This document shows positions 17,106-28,597 of a stretch of 64,000 nucleotides of DNA, one piece after another; position 1 is the stretch's first letter; each line of letters begins with the position of its first letter. The translations under genes and the position numbers were made by a program. This stretch comes from Rhizophagus irregularis (lineage: Eukaryota; Glomeromycota; Glomeromycetes; Glomerales; Glomeraceae), in the NCBI RefSeq assembly GCF_026210795.1, contig NC_089434.1:4030001-4094000 (forward strand), written 5' to 3'. The notes under the pieces were generated by a model. That model saw only the letters and a list, made by a program, of their open reading frames with translations, had not been told where the DNA came from and did no database searches.

Positions 17106-17931
17106 TCTCTTACTTGACCAGCAAGTTTCTTCAAAAATAAATTAATATGAGGGTTTAACACCGCTTTACCCACAACGTACAATAATAATAATGGGGGTTT
17201 CTTACAGTTTAACCCGCAACTTACAATCTAGAGGGTTTATTACAGCTTAACCCACAACTTACAATCTTATAGTGTTTTAAAGGTTCCCACATAACCACTA
17301 GTGTTTTTCTTGTAAGGTTCCCACGCAACCTCTTGGGTTTATAGTTCACCCGCAACTTTTGCATTATTTCTTTTATTAGATTTACTTTCTTACCGTGAAA
17401 TCTCAATACGGTCTTATTTTCTTTTATAGTCAATTATCGTGACTAACTTAACTCCAATAATTCTTATAGAATTATCTCCTTTTATTTCCAATAACCTATA
17501 CTAGGCTTATCTCTACCTTCATATCGAAGTATGATAGTTTCTAGGTTTGTCATTAACAACTTTTTATTTCTTATTTATCAGGCTTATACATCGTCTAGTG
17601 TATTTCTTTCATTTCATGTTAGTCCTTTTTCATACTAACATACACTTCTTGTTAGTCCTTTTTCATACTAACATATACTTCTTTCAACTTCTTATAATAA
17701 ACTTCATAATTTCCTGATAAATCTCCTAATCACAAGCAATACACGCTTTGATTATCCTTCATTACTTGTACTTCTTTTATTTCTCATTGTACACTTAATA
17801 ATTTTTTTTTTTTTTTTTTTTTTATACTCAAGTCCAGATCCTCTAGGAATACCACACAGGTACCTAACTATATGAAGATAGTCAGAATGATCATATTTCA
17901 TTTCTTTTAATCTTTATTGATCATTTCCTTT
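16426..17931 (-). other. Long 5' leader of the Ty3-type element with poly-T runs and short repeats
   Basis: About 1.5 kb without a convincing gene. It contains an uninterrupted 41-base T run (17063-17103; poly-A in the element RNA) and a 22-base T run (17802-17823). Degenerate repeats of the GGGTTTATTACAGCTTAACC type occur at about 17150-17360. Two copies of a 32-bp unit (gttagtcctttttcatacta) lie at 17618-17685, each able to form a small GTTAG/CTAAC stem. Confidence 0.6.
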
Positions 17932-17949
17932 CTCGGAAGCATTGCACCA
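17932..17949 (-). other. Candidate primer-binding site
   Basis: On the minus strand, three bases after the 5' LTR, the sequence is TGGTGCAATGCTTCCGAG. It begins with TGG, as expected for complementarity to a tRNA 3'-CCA end. I cannot name the tRNA. Confidence 0.5.
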
Positions 17950-17952
17950 AAT

Positions 17953-18638
17953 TGTCACCCACGTCTGCCACCCGTGGATAAACACATCTTTCTCATTTAA
18001 CTTATTTCTCGTTACTTTGCTTGGTTTAGATTTTATTTTTCTTTTAACTTCTCGCTTTCTTTCTCATATATCCGTAGTATTTATTCTCAATACTACTGCT
18101 CATTCATAATATTCCCAAAATATTATGCTGCCTGTAATATTTATTCTTTCAAATATTACCATCTTATTTCTTATAAACTGCGAGAGTTCTCCTAACTTCT
18201 TATATTTCATACAATAAAACGAGAATAACTCCTCTTACTTTACTTTTCTGGACTTAATAATAATATTAATTAATTCTCAAGCGTACAATGAGCATATTCA
18301 AGATAACTTTTAATAATTAATATTTATTTTATTAAATTTGAGTCAAAACTGACTGCGGAATTCCTAACGAATCCCACCTATATTTATACATTTTTAAGAA
18401 AACTATTTCTACCACTTCTAACTTTTCTACTAATAAAAATTTAAGAACAATAAGAAAATAAAGATATATTATCATATGACTATCTTGTGACTAAACTAAA
18501 CTAAACTATAAATATTATTTTATCGGTTAATTATTTATCCTTCGGCTAATTATTTATCCATCGGTTAATTATTTATCCTTGTTCTATTCGGTCTTTTATT
18601 CATCTGCTCACGTGATTATCCTGATTTCTCGGGTTACA
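17953..18638 (-). repeat. 5' LTR (element orientation) of Ty3-type element
   Basis: 686 bp and near-identical to the 5826-6512 copy; the visible difference is one T in the cgctttctttctcat stretch. The promoter of the element should lie here, transcribing leftwards. Confidence 0.95.
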
Positions 18639-18818
18639 GCGTAGTTCTAGTAGTTTGAATAGTATTGTTCGAAGGGTGGGGTCCCGTAGGGGATTAATTT
18701 CCAAAATTCTATACTAGCCTATTTGTACCATCATGTAAATGATGTTTTACTCTTATTTTGTAATAGTTTTGGGAGTACTACTCTTTTAGTAATAAAATAA
18801 AATAAATAAAATAAATAA

Positions 18819-19110
18819 ATCTTTTCCTCTATCAATGATTAATAACTTTTAATTTATTTTTTTACGTAGATTTAACTTAGTGAAATTTAATTGTATCAGA
18901 TAATACACACATATATATGTACAGTATTGTTAATTTTTGGGCGCAGTATTTTATTAAATTTACTGCGGTCTGAAATGACCTTAAATTATTGGTTAAACGG
19001 CTTTTCATATTGATTAATTAGGGGACTGCGGTCAGGAATGACGTTAAACTATAATTTCTACTTTAATGGTTATTTTACTTTATCTTTTTTATTGGTATAT
19101 TATTTTATTT
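18819..19110. repeat. Right remainder of the interrupted dispersed repeat
   Basis: It resumes the repeat core exactly where 3315 stops (18-bp overlap as target duplication). It runs through the gggcgcagtattttatt and ggggactgcggtcaggaatg landmarks found in every unit of the 51-55 kb array. Confidence 0.9.
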
Positions 19111-19750
19111 AGGATCGGGTATTAGATAACGTTAATACTCTTGAAATGATCTACTATTACGCGACGAATGGCTGAACGAATTATTAATATATGTCAAAAT
19201 AAGAAATTATCATTTTAATTGGTTTTTTCTTTGTAATTTAAAAAAAGGGAATTTAAAATTTTATTTAAATATTTTAGTTCAGATCTAATTAGAAGTTAGA
19301 CTTCAAATTTATTTTCTTACCGACTTGAATTTTTCATTTTATTATTATATTTTGATTTATTATGAAACTCGAGAATTTGTTATGAATTTTTATCAAATTT
19401 AATAAGTTCTTTGTAGCTTGTGATGGCAAACGTCGTTATGACGGGCACAAGTGCTACAGTATATAAACAAGTGAATAATAATCCACAAAGAAATTTGATT
19501 TTTCTGTTACACAATCTTTAATTTAAATTTTATTTCAGTCTTTAAAGAACCCTGAAATATACATACACTCATACAGTATAAAGGCCAGATCAAAAAAAAA
19601 ATTTATATTAGCTGTACACATTATATTATATTTATTTGTTTAATATTTTAAATAGCTAGATTGTAAGTAATATATATAACTTTTGTATTATATGTATTAA
19701 ATTTATATCTAACTAATTGTACTACAGGGTGTAAGTTATATGATATATAT
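19111..19750. other. Intergenic, no gene recognised
   Basis: AT-rich. I see no ORF with a motif, no RNA gene and no clear repeat apart from short A/T runs. Confidence 0.4.
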
Positions 19751-20312
19751 TAGGGATTGGACCCGGTTGGACTATACCCGGGTTACCCGCAGGTGAGTGG
19801 GTATCCGGGTGGTAATAATTTCCACCCGGGTGGAGGCAGGTGGAGACAGGTGGGTCAACCCGTCAGGTCAACCTGGCAGATTACCCGTCAGGTCACCTGT
19901 TTAGTCAACTGTTGTTGATTAAATTTTTTTATTGATCAATATGAATCATTTAAAAGTTCCCGTTTAGTATTAATTATTAATAAATTAGTAAAATGATGAA
20001 GTTACATTTATCTTCAAAACATGATATTCATTGTTATTTGTTAAAAGAAATAGTTTATATTGTAAAGCTTGGAGTTAATAATATTTGAAATATCATAAAT
20101 TTGTCTTTTTTTAATCATTATATAACAAAAGAAATTAATATATAATATAAATGTTTTACAAGTTTTAAAATAAATAGTAATTTTTATATGAATTACGGGT
20201 GGGTAGCGGGTGGGTTGACGGGTTGGGTTGACCTGACTTTCACCCGGGTGACCCGCGGGTCCATCTGCCAGGTGACCCGGGTAGAGATTTTTTTAGACGG
20301 GTCCAATCTCTA
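19751..20312. mobile_element. hAT-like miniature element, word ACCCG/CGGGT
   Basis: The ends are inverted: TAGGGATTGGACCCG on the left and the complement of TAGAGATTGGACCCG on the right. Both arms are packed with CGGGT / ACCCG / GGTCAACC words; the centre is plain AT-rich sequence. There is no coding capacity. No clear 8-bp target duplication is present, and the right end abuts the TLDc remnant. Confidence 0.6.
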
Positions 20313-21782
20313 CCTCCAAGAATTTCATTGGTGTCTTGCACTTTAATTATTGCTACAGTACGAGATTGATTATCACATATCTTATGAAATTGTCTAGCTG
20401 TAAATCCATTACGAGGTCCACGAAAAATTAATTTTAATTTTCAATTCATCTGTAATTTCTAATCTATCAATCCATTTTGAAATTAATTCAGCGTGTTGGT
20501 TTTTAATTATTTTGGAATCAACTATTTTTAGTTGATGGACTATAATTGCTATTCAGAAATAGTTTTAATAATTCTATATAAAACTCATTGGTAGAATTTT
20601 CCTATAAGGAAACACATTTTTCAAGAATTCTCTTGGGTTAAATTAAAGAATTTCATAAAAGGAATACATTGTTGCAAAGTATTTTTAAAGTATTAAAATC
20701 ATCATTTGAATAACATGAAGGATCCGACAAAAGCCCAGCTAGGGATTGGAACCTGTTAATGTTAACCGGTTAATTAACCGGTTAAGACGGTTAACCGGTT
20801 AAAGGATTTTGAAAATCGGTTAACCGGTTAAAACTATATTTATCATAATTCTAGTCAGATTTATATAATGCGGCCCAGAGACATGTAAATTGCGGCCATG
20901 TGTTCCTAAACTTGAAGTTTTAATGCCGAATTTTTTTCTATTTATTTATAATAATTTTAGTGATATATAGTCTTCCTATAACTAAAATCCAAAATTGGTA
21001 CAATTTGCAGTAAAAAAATTTTTTAAAATATTTTTAATATTAACCGGTTATTAACCGAGACCCTTGGTTAACCGGTTTTTAACCGGTTAAGGTTTTTTGG
21101 ACGGTTCCAATCCCTATATTGAGCAATACCTCATTTAAGTACATGCACCAAACTTGAACCTCAGTCATTTGATGATTATTAAAGCTTTTTCTGGAGTCGA
21201 AGTAAAATCAGATGAATCGAAAATTTTTTCTGGATGTTTGGATAATAACTCTGCACAAAACTTTGGAGATCCAAGAAAGTATTATGTCCAAAACTCGTCT
21301 GGTATATTAGGTTAAAATTTTGTTTCAACCAGTTTTCATTGTTTTCAATCAAAAACGATTGAATATGAGGAATTAATTCTTGAAGACTTAGTTCATTAGC
21401 GGCAATCAAGATTTTAACAATATCTAAAATATCATATTCTACTAAAGAAATTCTTCCACCATAAATATATCTAAGATATAATTAAAAAAATATTTTTACA
21501 AAAATAATGACTTTTTTATAACAATTTAGTTTGTCATTTCTTTATAATTATTTGAAAAATTTTAGATAAAATATTTGGTAATTTAATATGTGCTAAAGTT
21601 CCGTCATTTTCTTTTTATTAGTTGATAAAATTCTTCGTAAATAAGGAGAACGATAAATTAAAATGACCATGTGAGAGCGAAATGTTTTTATCGACTTCAA
21701 TTGTAATATCATAATATTCATCATCATATAAAATTTCGATTAAATTTTGTGATAATTTTGGTAAAAATTTATTCTCAGCCAT
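20313..21782 (-). pseudogene. Decayed BTB-BACK-TLDc gene
   Basis: This is co-linear with the intact gene at 42045-43641, on the same strand. Its BTB exon begins at the ATG at 21782 (residues like AENKFLPKLSQNL) but is frameshifted. The BACK segment at 21179-21409 is still open (ELSLQELIPHIQSFLIENN..NLIYQTSF). TLDc fragments (the GGYNP region and the NGFTARQFHKICDN-like region) run up to 20313 and are truncated by the miniature element at 19751-20312. A second miniature element (20740-21116) splits the BACK/TLDc linker. Multiple frameshifts and these insertions make it non-functional. Confidence 0.85.
20740..21116. mobile_element. hAT-like miniature element, word AACCGGTT
   Basis: Perfect terminal inverted repeat TAGGGATTGGAACC at both ends. 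Both arms are made of AACCGGTTAA words, giving long imperfect palindromes around an AT-rich centre. It sits inside the TLDc pseudogene. The target duplication is not clear. Confidence 0.72.
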
Positions 21783-23467
21783 TATTGTCAATGTTAAAAT
21801 AAAGAAAAGAGTATAAGAATTTTGCTTAATTTGTTTAATTTGTGGAATTGTTTTATCTGATAATAAATAAATTCATATTTATTAATAACCGATGAAATTT
21901 ACTCAAAAAAAAATCATTCTAATCGTCAAAAAGATTTTCATACTAATTCCATTAAAAATAAATATGAAATTTCGTAATTATAATATATCATAGTAACATT
22001 AAATCATTTTTTCAATAAGAGCGAGAAAATAAATTATTTTAAAGAAATATTTTATAAATAAAAGTTAATGATGAAGAATCGAAAAAACAGTCATGAAAAT
22101 ATTAATATTGTCTCAATTTAGAGAATGATCATGTGTAGATCAGACTCGGTCGCAGAAATGATTAATGTTTCCCATTTCGGTAAAGCAATACGATAAATTT
22201 AAATTAAGATTACTAAATTTGATATATTCAGTATTAAAAATCTTACATTAAATATAAACAAATAACAAATTATTGTTAAAAAATCATCTGAACTGCTTTG
22301 CAGTTCGCCTATACTTGGAAGGGTAAATTAGTAATATCACTGAATATGCTACGTCCAATCGTCCATTGTAGTTCTATTAGTATCAGATATTACAAATACA
22401 AAGTATAGTAGTTAACGTAATGAAGGCGATAAGAACGTGACTATACTTGTCCTACGTTACTAATTGATTTAAAATATCGCGAACTCGTAAGTCGTAACAA
22501 AGAATCAAAAAGAACAATCAAAATGGGTAATTACTATTATTATTCACCTTATAATCTACTTTCTGCTATTAGCTTACTTGTTATATCAATTTTTTGCAAT
22601 AAAAAAAAACGCTTCTCATCTAATTATTTCGCTAAAAATGAATTCTACTAAGCTTTTAAAAATTGAAGATTAACAACTTTATGTTTGTTCTAATTTTCCA
22701 TGTATTTTGGATTTAAATAATTTATATTTTTAACAAAAACAAGGGAACTAAAAATAATACGTAAATTGTTCCTCCCTTGTATAATTTGGGTAATTCAGAC
22801 CTACAGTACCAATCTCTTATTATTTATTATCGGTCGTCGATTTAATAATGTCTGTGCTATGAGAAATAATATCAAATTATGTAACTTAAAGCCATGATCA
22901 TTTCTATCTATATTAACCGATGAATGACTTTTTAATAAAATATTTGAGAATATTTAAAAATTCTTTTAAGTTACTCAATTTGATCTTAAATTTTTAAATG
23001 AACTGATTTAGGGGAAGGAATTCATACCAAATTTGTAATATAATTGGATAAATTTTAATGTAACTTAATTATTTAAATATTTGAACTAGCAACAAGCCCG
23101 TTGCTTCGCATCAGGATTAATGATTACCTTGAGATAAACAAAAATTTATAATATACGGATATAAAATGATAAGAAAAAATCTATTTTCGTTTCTTGATTA
23201 ACTTTGGAAAAGAACATCATTATGATGACAATATTTCCATGAACTTGGACAATGCACATTTCGTCAACTTTGAAATTCAAATAATATTCTCAAAAATGGA
23301 TATATTTGATTGAAACGGGTTACCAGCAGTTGGATATTGTTTACAGGATGAGAACTGGACGTAATCTAATCAAATGCTGTATTTAAATGTGATTAAATGA
23401 ATTAAAAATGGGTTAACACTTTTTGATGAATAATAATCATTTAGATATTCTGATAATTTTATGTATT
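21783..23467. other. Intergenic, no gene recognised
   Basis: AT-rich, no supported ORF. Small self-complementary words occur (CTGCTTTGCAG near 22305; the gcaacaagcccgttgc region near 23090). They may be relics of short interspersed repeats. Confidence 0.4.
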
Positions 23468-23629
23468 AGTTATTTACTAATCTAGTAGTATATAAATGGG
23501 TTATCATCCGAAGGATGATGGCCCATTTATATACTAAACTAGATCAGTAAATAACTTTTTTATCATCCTAGATATACTAATTGGTCCGCCAGTTTATAAC
23601 TGGCGGAAAAAATCCTAAATACCAATTAG
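23468..23629. repeat. Two adjacent large hairpins
   Basis: 23468-23556 is an 89-base near-perfect inverted repeat (AGTTATTTACT.. to ..AGTAAATAACT) with a 2-base GA loop between ATCATCC and GGATGAT. 23577-23629 is a second one (CTAATTGGT..ACCAATTAG outside, CCGCCAGT/ACTGGCGG inside). A foldback-type mobile element or a structured RNA is possible. Confidence 0.7.
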
Positions 23630-24009
23630 TAGCCAGGTGATAAAACATAATTATTAAATAAAATTTATACAATTTAAAATAATAATCAAATGAATGTTTT
23701 ATAAATAATTTTTATTAAAAAATACTAGTGCGTTGTTACAAAATTAACTTGCTTGTACATGATATTTTTTATAATTATCTTTATTTAATAATTGAAAAGT
23801 CCTATAAAAAAATAGAGAATTGAATTATTTAAATTACAAACTAAGAATCTTTTTAATACTCTAATCTTAGTGTTTAAATAATTTCAAAATAAAAATAATA
23901 AGTAGTGAAAAATGAATTTGTTATCAAGTAAATTAATTTAAAATCCATCTAAAGAGGATAAATATATTAGTGAATGAATATAATATATTATTTTAATCTT
24001 ATTAAAATA

Positions 24010-26177
24010 TTAAATTATAAACAAACCATCAGGAATTTCTTGTTTATCCTTTTTTTCTGAATGAAGATTTGGATTATTTTGTACTTCATCTATAAAAATA
24101 TGATAAGTTAGAATAATAATACTGGCCATTATTATATATAATTTATTTTACTTACCATTAATACTAATATTTGTTCGTTGCTGCATTATTTCTCTCTCAT
24201 AGTCATTTTGAACGTCGTCTATTATTTAATAAATCAAATTTAATAAAATATTCATTCTTATATTTAACGAAAATTAGAATTAAATGTTTAAGACTTTACC
24301 ATTCTCCATTTTCAATTTTTTAAATAATCTGGATGATTCTTTGCTATCATTATCTGTAATCAAGATATAAATTAGTATTTATTCATTCAAAATTCTAATA
24401 TATACTTTTAAAATTAATTGATGTACACTGATTACTTGATTTACTAAGATTACTAGCTATAATGAAAATCAATCATATAATATTTTATTTATATAAAATT
24501 CAATATTATTTTAATAAATACTTACCATTACTAGAAATACTAAAATCATATGATCTAGTGGTATAAAATGCTATTTAAAAAAAAAGATCATTAATTAAAG
24601 GATTTATACTAAAACATTATTAACTTTATATTACCTATTTGTTCTTCTATTATTATTTAATTAAAAAAAAGGTATCGTTAATTATAATGTTAAAGAAAAA
24701 AGAATCAAATAGTTAATAAACATTAAAAAGCATACCTTCCGTTGCATTTTTTGGTTCATGTAGATTTTCAAAATTATGAATTTTACTTGTAAATATTTTA
24801 CTACTCATTATATTATTTGGTTTTTTACCTACTTTTATTATTGATAGAGGTAGTTCATCAGGTTTATTTCGATAATATGTCATAATTTCATTCATCTTAT
24901 CACGAAGTGTATTAATATCAGGCCTTTTTAATGGATTAGCATCCCAACATTGCTCAATTAGATTTTTATATTTGGAAGGAATTTCTGATATAATTTTTGG
25001 TCTTATACCATCAATGATATTGATTGCAAAAATACAATCATGTTCATAATTCATAAATGGAGGTTGCCCAAATGAAATTTCCCACATAAGAATTGCAATA
25101 CTATAAATATCAGATTTAAAAGTATATCCTTTTCCATTAATAACTTCAGGAGCTATGTAAGGAAGATTTCCATATATACTTGTTGATGGTTTGTCTGCAG
25201 GGCCACAAAATCCAAGATCACTAATAAACCAATGACTATTAAACTGTGAATATAATATATTTCCAGAATGCAAATCTCTATGAATTGAATTCTCTTTATG
25301 AACATAATAAAGTGCATTGATTATTTCAAAAGTAATTCTAATTCTTTCATTCCATGTAAGTTGATTATGATTTTGTTGTAAATATTCTCTTAAATTCAAA
25401 TCAAGCTTATACATTACAAGTAAATAATTTCCACTTGATGGATTTTGTGTTAAACCATAACATTGAACGACATCTGCCCATTTATTACTTATAGTTAAAT
25501 GTGATTTAGCCTTGAATTTAAAATTTAATTGTTAATAATATTATTTATTTTTTTTAAAGTTCTTTAAATATTTTTAACTTACAAACCTCTTCAAACCAAC
25601 TTTGACTTGCATTTTCAACATTTTTTAATTCTTTAAGTATTATAGCAAGAGTTCCATGTCTTATTAATTGTCGCTCTTTAGAATCCCATTCTTCATATCC
25701 ACCATTAATCCAATCTGCTGTATAAATCTCTGAGAATCCACCTTTTGTCAGATATTTAATATTTTCTAAATTATTAAATGGGATCCATTCAATAATAACA
25801 TCTGGTCTAAGTGTTTCCATTTGACAATTTATTATTAAATTATCAATAACATTATTTCCAGAAGTCCAATTTGAAAAATTAGATTTTAAATAATTTCGAA
25901 CACAAAATTCACAATATAATGTAGCTAAACATTTTTGGTTACAATTTTCACAAACTCTTCTTGTCCCATCATTATAAATAATTTTAGCTCGGTCATAATT
26001 TTTATTATTTGATTTTATTGCTTCCGTTTTTTCTTCTTCTGTAAGAGAATTATCAGCAAGAATTGTTTGTTGCATAAATTCATGTTGTTCATGGAAGCTA
26101 TTGTGAACATTATAATCAATTAATGCAAATGCTCTACTAATTGCTGCACGTATTAATTCTTTCCGAATATTGGACAT
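24010..26177 (-). CDS. TKL-type protein kinase, 8 exons, 546 aa
   Basis: Proposed exons: 26177-25587, 25510-24736, 24646-24635, 24570-24526, 24456-24436, 24353-24300, 24218-24156, 24089-24010. The lengths sum to 1641 bases, or whole codons. The N-terminal leader has a Cys-rich patch (CENCNQKC..CEFC) and NWTSGN, the signature leader of the expanded mycorrhizal-fungal kinase family. The kinase domain follows: GGFSEIY loop, Lys in LAIILKEL, catalytic HRDLHSGNIL, DLG in place of DFG (ISDLGF), APEVI, SDIYSIAILMWE. Key residues are kept, so it is likely active on Ser/Thr or Tyr. The tail is charged and encoded by six tiny exons, one only 12 nt. The ATG at 26177 is preferred because the open frame upstream of it is poly-T/F sequence. 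Confidence 0.85.
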
Positions 26178-27055
26178 TTTTGTAAAAGAAAAAAAAAATA
26201 TTTTTAAGTTGCAAAAAAAAAATAAAGTTTTCATAGACGGTTAAACAAATAAGTTGTGCAACCACCAAAATTTTATGTCATGTGCTGTATTGTAAACAAA
26301 ATAATGATCATCTGATCATACAATATAGACAAAAAATCCGACATTGCCAGCAAACATATATGATGTAAAAACTACAAAGGTACAAATGACGTTAAGTTTA
26401 AGCTTTTGTAGACTAGAATTATTTATTGCAAATTTAATTTTGATGTTCTTGGAAAAAAACCTATTTTATCAAATCATCATAGAATTCAAATGTGAAACAC
26501 CTCTAAATTCATAGTAAAATAAAATTTTAATTGCCATATTTGTGATGGCGATTGTCTATGTTATCAATAAATTTCAATGGTAATAAAAAAATATTAAATA
26601 TCAATAATGGGTTAATTTTCTTAACTTTTTAATATTATTTATTTTAGTTATTGCTTGGGATTTTTTTATTGGCAATTGATGTTTAATGAACCAAATTTGA
26701 AGTTTCGAATGAAAAGGCGAAATCAAAAATTCAATTTTGATTGTAAAGTGTTATTTGCATATTTCGATATTATAATAAAGTAAAATATTTTTCAGACAAA
26801 ATTCATTACCTTTTTCGTAACATAATGAGCTTATAAAAATTAAAAATTAACCATATTTAGATAATTTCTCTACACAATAAAACTTTTTTTAAAAAAAAAT
26901 TCAGAGATCATTTCTTAATAATTTTTTATTGCAGGAAAAAAAAATTATTGTAGTTGGAGACTAAAGTCAATAAATGTTTAAGAGTACAAGACATTACATA
27001 CTATCCATTTTTTAGATATAGCTGGAATTCTGGATGACATTATTGATGACTATAT
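26178..27055. other. Intergenic upstream of the kinase gene
   Basis: AT-rich with no supported ORF; the promoter of the kinase gene presumably lies at its left end. Confidence 0.4.
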
Positions 27056-27063
27056 CTATTTGG

Positions 27064-27542
27064 TAGAGTTTGGAACCGGTTCTATTTTCGAACCGAATTT
27101 AAAACGGGTGCAACCGGTTCGATCCGTTTCAAACCGATTTCGCAAAACCCGATTGAAACCGAATAACCGAATCGTATATATTTGATAATTCCGGCCAGAA
27201 TTAAATGTGATCGGCATAAATCTGGCCAAGTTATAATTCCGGCCGGAATTACAACCCTTGTGTAACACAATACGAAATTTTGTGGGACACAATTATCTGT
27301 AATAAAATTTTGTGTAACATAACTTACCCGGTGGCTAAACTATTTAGCCGTGGTCACGTGATTTTAATTCGTAATTCGGGCCAGCACTATAAAGTTTCAA
27401 TATCAAACCGGGTTGGAAATCCGGTTGCACCCGTTTTAAACGCAAACCGGTTTCAGAATATGAATTCGGGTCAAACCGAATTGTCAAAAAATCGGTTGGA
27501 ACCGATTTTTAAACCGGTTGGTGCAACCGGTTCCAAACTCTA
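27064..27542. mobile_element. hAT-like miniature element with perfect 8-bp target duplication, word AACCG(GTT)
   Basis: Terminal inverted repeats TAGAGTTTGGAACCGGTT at both ends (479 bp). They are flanked by CTATTTGG at 27056-27063 and again at 27543-27550. An 8-bp duplication is characteristic of hAT transposases. Arms are full of AACCG/CGGTT words. The short open frames inside are artefacts of the repeats. Confidence 0.88.
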
Positions 27543-27550
27543 CTATTTGG

Positions 27551-28050
27551 TGATCGACTCTATAAAATGATCCATCGTTTTTTATTCACTTTTTAATGCA
27601 AAAAAAAAACATTTACTAGGACTTCCTAAGAATTTAGGCCATTAGAAAATTTTACTCACCATTTGCATAAAATTCTTGAAGAATAAAGATTTAAAATCCT
27701 GAAGTTGATGGTACAATAACCATTTCGGGATTTTGTAATTTTATATTACGAAGATTATGAAGTGCCAAGGAATTAACATTTCGGGATTACGATTTTTTGG
27801 GATTATGATATTTTGAACATGCTTTTTATGTCAGATTGTGCTACATTTGAGTGGAGATATACAAAAGAAATATTAACTATAATATATATTTTGATATTTT
27901 TATAAGAAAGTGTAATAATTACAACTTGAAATAATTAAAGTGTAGCTTCAAGAATCAAGGCTTTTAAAGATGTACAAATTGTCAATGTTTCCATAAAATT
28001 AGTGAAAACCTCTAACTATTCTACCCTTTCTTTTCTCGATATCCAGATCC
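27551..28050. other. Intergenic, no gene recognised
   Basis: AT-rich. A short direct repeat of the type catttcgggatt occurs near 27720-27795. Confidence 0.4.
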
Positions 28051-28340
28051 TAGTGATGGCCATGCTCAAATGACTGGTCACGTGCCATTTGGGTCATTTC
28101 AGCATTAAATGACAAATGACCTAGCCATTTAAAATTACATCATAATTCTGGCCAAAGTTATCTAGTTATCTATGTAATTTCATTGTTTCAAGGATAAAAT
28201 TATATTACGTGATAATATGAATTTGTAATTCCGGTCGGCATCATAAATTTGGTCAATTAATTCTAAATGACTCAAATGACAAATGACCCGAATGACTAGG
28301 TTCGGTCATTTCAAAATGGTCAAATGACCTCCATCACTGA
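28051..28340. mobile_element. hAT-like miniature element, word AAATGAC/GTCATTT
   Basis: The ends are inverted (TAGTGATGG at left, complement of TCAGTGATGG at right). Both arms consist of AAATGAC words in both orientations. No target duplication was found. Confidence 0.55.
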
Positions 28341-28597
28341 CGCAATGTGATACAAAATGTCCATAATTCTGATTGGCACAACAAAAATCTTAATTAGTTT
28401 AAAATCTTTACTATTCTCACATGATATTATAATGTAACCACAAATAGTAATAATAAGATCCATATGATTTTTTTTGTTTGTAATACAGTATTGAACGTAG
28501 AAGCAAATGTTTTACTTTTTTAAAAAAAAAAAATTCCAAAACTCTTACCTTTTCATTTTTTAAAATTAAACCTAAATTTTTCAATAATATTAACAAA

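Larger units (their letters stand above)
5826..18638 (-). mobile_element. Ty3-type LTR retrotransposon, 12.8 kb, full length
   Basis: Two direct LTRs start TGTCACCC and end GGGTTACA in plus orientation (so TGTAACCC..GGGTGACA in element orientation). They flank minus-strand ORFs in the order: three small ORFs, Gag, protease, RT-RNase H-kinase, integrase. RT-RNase H before integrase is the Ty3 order. The 4-bp target duplication is GCGT (5822-5825 and 18639-18642). The LTRs are 687 and 686 bp and differ by one visible T indel, which implies a young insertion. The element is unusually long because of a 1.5-kb leader, a roughly 580-residue extension of Gag, accessory ORFs and a kinase domain in Pol. 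Confidence 0.95.
3316..18818 (+). mobile_element. LINE-like non-LTR element, about 2.7 kb, split by an LTR retrotransposon
   Basis: The element is flanked by an identical 18-bp duplication (3298-3315 and 18819-18836, atcttttcctctatcaat). Sibling copies of the host repeat lack the insertion. The right end is an AT-rich simple tail of AATAAAAT / AAAT units (about 18789-18818). A variable long target duplication plus an oligo-A-type tail is the signature of target-primed reverse transcription. Removing the nested LTR element (5826-18642) leaves about 2.7 kb with one long ORF (3698-5512). No reverse transcriptase or endonuclease is visible, so the element is probably non-autonomous or internally deleted. 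Confidence 0.8.

Noticed and set aside
22290-23110. Short CTGCTTTGCAG and gcaacaagcccgttgc words as possible element ends
   Set aside because: Only single small palindromes; no paired termini or target duplication seen.
25554-26234. Longer start of the kinase first exon at 26234
   Set aside because: The extra residues (KTLFFFCNLKIFFFSF) come from poly-T sequence; the ATG at 26177 gives the family-like N-terminus.
27056-27570. Three short open frames on both strands
   Set aside because: They lie inside a hAT-like miniature element and its CGG/CCG words; not genes.
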